Shown here: in pieces, positions 60,852 to 64,000 of the stretch
Layout: every line of letters begins with the position of its first letter
How positions within the stretch are numbered: position 1 is the stretch's first letter
NCBI GenBank assembly: GCA_938045805.1
Contig: CALIBL010000006.1
Coordinates: 1-64,000, forward strand
Direction: 5' to 3'
Length of the DNA stretch: 64,000 nt
DNA from: an uncultured Rubripirellula sp.
GTDB taxonomy: Bacteria; Planctomycetota; Planctomycetia; Pirellulales; Pirellulaceae
The notes under the pieces: model-generated
The model's input: only the letters and a program-made list of their open reading frames with translations
What the model was told of the DNA's origin: nothing
Database searches by the model: none
Position numbers and translations under genes: made by a program

Positions 60852-63043
60852 TCGACACGTTAAAGCAGAATCGGATCGTCCTGCTTGGTATCGGGCACAC
60901 CAACGCTCATGTCCTTAAGCAATGGATGATGCGTGCACCCGATGATGCAGAACTTGTCTGTGTCTCAGACCAACCCATCGCCACCTACTCTGGAATGTTA
61001 CCCGCTGTCTTGGCGGGGCAACGCTCAGAAGCCGCGATGACCATCGACTTGGTCAAACTCTGCGCAGCAGCCTCCGCTCGGTTAATCGTCGATGATGTGA
61101 CCGGAATCGACCAAATGAAACAGACGCTTCATTTCGTTGATCGGCCGCCGATTTCGTACGATTTTTTATCTATTGGAATAGGCTCAAGAACCGCGGACAT
61201 CCCCAGCGAGCCGCCACACGATGAGACATGTGCACTCAGCATTAAACCGATGCAGTCGTTTCTCGAACGGCTCACTCACCGCCTGCAACTCAATGCCGTT
61301 CAAGATCCTCATCGCGACCTGCAGGTGGTTGTGATCGGTGGTGGTGTTGCCAGTATTGAGCTTTGCCTCTGCCTTCCGGCATTCATCCAGTCCGTCGTTC
61401 CAAATCCTTTCCGCATCAAATTGGTTACAGCGAGCAACGAACCTGCCAACGAACTCAGTTACCGAGGATCGAGATTCCTCAGCGGTGAACTCAGCCGGCG
61501 CGGTGTCAAATTAATCACCCAAGAACGGGTTTCCTCAATCAGCAAGCATTCGGTCACACTTTCCAGCGGAACCGTGATCGAAGCTGACATCGCGATCACC
61601 GCCACCGGTGCGGCAGCTCCATCATTACTAAGGATGCTTCCGTTTGAAAAGGATGATCGAGATTTCTTGCTGGTGGACGATGCACTCCGAGTAAAGGGGA
61701 CGCAAAATGTTTTCGCGGTCGGAGATTGCAGCAGCCATCATGATCGACCGGTGCCCAAATCCGGGGTCTACGCGGTCAGACAGGGACCAACTCTATGGGA
61801 GAATCTAAAGCGATCCCTTCGCAATCAACCACTATCTCAATTCAAGCCCCAAACAAAATCTCTGAAACTGATAAACCTTGGTGACGGACGGGCGTTAGCA
61901 CAACGTGGGAATCTTACTGCCGCGGGTCATTGGGTTATGAATTGGAAGCATCGAATTGACGATCGATTTATCTCGATGTATTCCGATCCATCCGCTCAGA
62001 TGCCAGCTAACGCGGAGCGTTCACCACTCGCGGAGCAGTGCAAAGGCTGTGGGTGTAAGCTTGATAGCGATTCACTTGATTCCGCAATTAAAAGCCAAAA
62101 CCCCAGTGGGACCTCCACCTTTCAAGATTCCATCGTGATTCGCGATGACGGCATCTCGCAGCTCAACGCAACTACGGACTTTTTTACCGCTCCATTTACC
62201 GACGCCTACCTTTCAGGCAGGATTGCAGCGCTGCACAGCTTGAGTGACTTGGTGGCGAGTGGTTCGAAGCCCACCTCCGCACTGTCCACCCTCGTGCTAG
62301 CGCATGGTCCTAAAAGGCGGCAACAAGAGCAGTTTCTGGAACTGTCAGCTGGAATGAATCGTGAACTAAAACGCTTCGGTCTTCAAATCTCGGGTGGTCA
62401 CACCATTGTCGGTCCTCGCACTGAAATTGGCTTGACGGTTGTTGGAGAGCGACCCTCAGGAAGCGGATCCGGTAAGGACGGACTAAAAGTTGGTGATCGT
62501 CTTTTCCTTACCAAACCAATTGGCTCTGGGCTTCTTATGGCAGCCCACATGCAAGCAAAATGCAGCGCTCACGACTTCCAAGAACTTCTGACTCTGATGT
62601 TACATCCGATAGATCCCTATCTTGATCTAATTCAAAACTTGGACCTGCGAGCGGTCACGGATATCACAGGTTTTGGCTTGGTCGGTCACCTGCTGGAAAT
62701 GTTGGAATCAAGTGGAACCAATGCCGAAATTTCCCTCCGCTCGATACCCCTCATGTCGGGCGTTAAGGAAATACTTCAACAAGGCATCCAAAGTACCTTG
62801 GCGCCGGACAACCAGAAGAAACAACGACACGTCGATGTATCGCCTGAGCTTCTTGAACACGCAGCCTACCCAGCAATCTTTGACCCTCAGACCTGCGGTG
62901 GTTTTCTGTTGGGTGTCCCTGACGAAAAAGTATTACGTCTCACGCAGTTGGCGTCTGAGTTGAACCTGCCCTCACTCCATGAGATTGGGCGAGTCGTCGA
63001 CTTGAACACCAATCAGCAAACCACCTCACTGACCCTTTGCTGA
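60848..63043 (+). CDS. selD: NADH dehydrogenase-like flavoprotein fused to selenophosphate synthase
   Basis: 731 residues in two parts. Residues about 1-370 form a two-dinucleotide-fold flavoprotein (NDH-2 type): RIVLLGIGHTNAHVLKQW, VVVIGGGVASIELCLCL, IAITATGAAAPSLL, NVFAVGDCSSH. Residues about 395-731 are SelD: EQCKGCGCKLDSD, equivalent to the catalytic Cys/Sec and Lys loop, then TTDFFTAPFTDAYLSGRIAALHSLSDLVASG, ISGGHTIVGPRTEIGL and TDITGFGLVGHLLEM. SelD makes selenophosphate from selenide and ATP. The fused oxidoreductase may supply reduced selenium or electrons. The fusion is known in several bacterial groups. The ATG lies in the selA stop. Confidence 0.93.
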   Translation: MIDTLKQNRIVLLGIGHTNAHVLKQWMMRAPDDAELVCVSDQPIATYSGMLPAVLAGQRSEAAMTIDLVKLCAAASARLIVDDVTGIDQMKQTLHFVDRPPISYDFLSIGIGSRTADIPSEPPHDETCALSIKPMQSFLERLTHRLQLNAVQDPHRDLQVVVIGGGVASIELCLCLPAFIQSVVPNPFRIKLVTASNEPANELSYRGSRFLSGELSRRGVKLITQERVSSISKHSVTLSSGTVIEADIAITATGAAAPSLLRMLPFEKDDRDFLLVDDALRVKGTQNVFAVGDCSSHHDRPVPKSGVYAVRQGPTLWENLKRSLRNQPLSQFKPQTKSLKLINLGDGRALAQRGNLTAAGHWVMNWKHRIDDRFISMYSDPSAQMPANAERSPLAEQCKGCGCKLDSDSLDSAIKSQNPSGTSTFQDSIVIRDDGISQLNATTDFFTAPFTDAYLSGRIAALHSLSDLVASGSKPTSALSTLVLAHGPKRRQQEQFLELSAGMNRELKRFGLQISGGHTIVGPRTEIGLTVVGERPSGSGSGKDGLKVGDRLFLTKPIGSGLLMAAHMQAKCSAHDFQELLTLMLHPIDPYLDLIQNLDLRAVTDITGFGLVGHLLEMLESSGTNAEISLRSIPLMSGVKEILQQGIQSTLAPDNQKKQRHVDVSPELLEHAAYPAIFDPQTCGGFLLGVPDEKVLRLTQLASELNLPSLHEIGRVVDLNTNQQTTSLTLC

Positions 63044-63069
63044 GTAGGACTCATTCGAATTGTACAAAC

Positions 63070-63113
63070 AAAAAAAACCGCGACGGTCTTCATGCTTGAA
63101 TTCCGTCGCGGTT
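63070..63113 (-). terminator. Rho-independent terminator of the Gfo/Idh gene
   Basis: AACCGCGACGG and CCGTCGCGGTT form a perfect 11-base stem with a 16-base loop. On the plus strand it is preceded by eight A, so the U-run follows it on the minus-strand transcript. It lies 85-128 bases after the stop of the oxidoreductase gene and also separates that gene from the selD end. Confidence 0.85.
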
Positions 63114-63197
63114 CTATTCGGTCTAGCCTTGAATTCGTACTGACGGAAAAAACAGTCGCCAACAACAAACCTAGGCTATAGAGCGGTAGTCGAGAAA

Positions 63198-64000
63198 TTA
63201 AATCTCCCAGCCGCTGCGGTACTCGCGGGTGATGTATTGATTCACCTCTGGAACATTTGTACTGGTGAGAGTCTTTGCGTCCCATTCAATACGCTTTCCT
63301 TCTGCGGAACGCATCGCCAGATTACCGACAAGAATGGTCTCGGTCAGGCGGCCAGCGTAACCGAAGTTCGACATGGTGCCTGGCTCGTACTCTCCTTTGA
63401 CGGACGCAACGAATTCCCATTTTTGACGCTGGTCTCCACCGCCTTTGAATGGGATACGTGGCAGGGTCTGCTCAGGCTTTTTGTAGTCCTTGTAGCTGTC
63501 TTCAGGGAGCAAGAAGTACCGAGCACCGTAGTCATCCGGTGAAAACAGTAGGCCTTTTGTACCAACCAAGACAGCTCCACTGGTCTTTCTTCCGCCATCC
63601 CGCTGAGCTTGAACTCGCTTTTGGAATGATTCGGGCAATTGGCTGACAATTTCTGCAGGTGGAAGATTGCCGCCGTCGTACCAGTGGAACTTACAGGCGG
63701 GAAGTCCCTCACGTTCAGGAAACTCGAACATCAGTTCGGAGCTACCCGGGTAGGTTTCGCCTTCGAAGAGTCCAGGATTTTTAATCGCCGTGACCGCCAC
63801 GGGATCCCACAGTTTCAATGCCATTACTGGCATGTTGGTGGTGTGGCACGCCATATCACCGAGTGCACCGGTGCCGAAGTCAACCCAACCACGCCAGTTG
63901 AAGGAGTGGTACACACCTTTCTTGAATGGACGCATCGGTGCTGGGCCAATCCAAGCATCCCAGTTGAGTTCTTCTGGCACTGGGTCTTCACCCGCGGGAC
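63198..64000 (-). CDS. Gfo/Idh/MocA family oxidoreductase, C-terminal part (runs off the right edge)
   Basis: About 267 residues are visible; the reading frame stays open to the window end (PAGEDPVPEELNWDAWIG precedes the track's GTG start, which is internal). The substrate-binding alpha/beta domain is recognised by LNWDAWIGPAPMRPF, FNWRGWVDFGTGALGDMACHTTNMP (with the conserved DxGxGxxxDxxxH-type pattern), GSSELMFEFP and LVGTKGLLFSPDDYG. The NAD-binding N-terminal Rossmann domain is outside the window. Family members oxidise or epimerise sugars, and planctomycetes carry many exported versions; whether this one has a signal peptide cannot be seen. Confidence 0.88.
   Translation of the reverse strand, partial: PAGEDPVPEELNWDAWIGPAPMRPFKKGVYHSFNWRGWVDFGTGALGDMACHTTNMPVMALKLWDPVAVTAIKNPGLFEGETYPGSSELMFEFPEREGLPACKFHWYDGGNLPPAEIVSQLPESFQKRVQAQRDGGRKTSGAVLVGTKGLLFSPDDYGARYFLLPEDSYKDYKKPEQTLPRIPFKGGGDQRQKWEFVASVKGEYEPGTMSNFGYAGRLTETILVGNLAMRSAEGKRIEWDAKTLTSTNVPEVNQYITREYRSGWEI

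Overview
The window looks like chromosomal DNA of a planctomycete, most likely a Pirellulaceae (Rhodopirellula-like) bacterium. I infer this from gene content, not from a search. The markers are a YTV-repeat protein, an adjacent DUF1592/DUF1552 pair, several secreted sulfatase-type proteins, DUF1080 and DUF1573 proteins, PQQ-type propellers, a tetrahydromethanopterin-type methenyl cyclohydrolase (mch), and many genes without a clear Shine-Dalgarno sequence. I see no rRNA, tRNA, insertion sequence, integrase, phage gene or CRISPR array.

Layout. 1-3.5 kb: the end of a HAD hydrolase gene, menG/ubiE, and a large secreted Cys/Tyr-rich YTV-repeat protein with its own palindrome and terminator. 3.7-16.4 kb: a plus-strand block of exported or membrane proteins (DUF1573, YejM-like hydrolase, FAD oxidoreductase with a carbohydrate-binding-like tail, DUF1592 cytochrome, DUF1552, an unknown secreted protein, a sulfatase). 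16.4-19.8 kb: minus-strand zinc-ribbon protein, agmatine-deiminase-family enzyme, secreted esterase and a small histone-H1-like Lys/Ala-rich protein. 20.4-24 kb: hpf, ptsN, ptsH and ptsI, a regulatory phosphotransfer set without sugar permease genes. 24-27.4 kb: DUF2344 protein, RNase E/G and pdxJ. 27.4-32.4 kb (minus): Xaa-Pro peptidase, accB, accC and a membrane protein, plus a hydroxypyruvate-isomerase-like enzyme. 32.8-36.7 kb: periplasmic adaptor-like protein, a QW-repeat terpenoid-cyclase-fold protein and a membrane protein. 36.8-45.9 kb: larA, a DUF1080-glucose/sorbosone dehydrogenase fusion, a DUF3179 protein with an unknown partner, a PQQ-like propeller, an exported peroxiredoxin and a sugar isomerase/epimerase.

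46-51 kb holds the most unusual arrangement. Three minus-strand genes, mch, a RimK/MptN-like ATP-grasp ligase and an OleC-type AMP-forming enzyme (beta-lactone synthetase family), are joined by two successive 4-base ATGA overlaps, so a C1-carrier gene is translationally coupled to a lipid-type adenylating enzyme. 51-57 kb: def-fmt, a sulfatase with an altered formylglycine motif, a type III polyketide synthase and a dicarboxylate/cation symporter. 57.4-63 kb: a compact selB-selA-selD selenium operon whose SelD is fused to an N-terminal NADH-dehydrogenase-like flavoprotein. The window ends inside a Gfo/Idh/MocA-type oxidoreductase gene.

Functional themes are export of enzymes for sulfated or complex carbohydrates, regulation by phosphotransfer and ribosome hibernation, fatty-acid initiation, archaeal-type C1 chemistry, and selenocysteine synthesis. 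All family assignments rest on motifs read from the translations. Start codons were revised where a Shine-Dalgarno sequence or signal peptide decided them.
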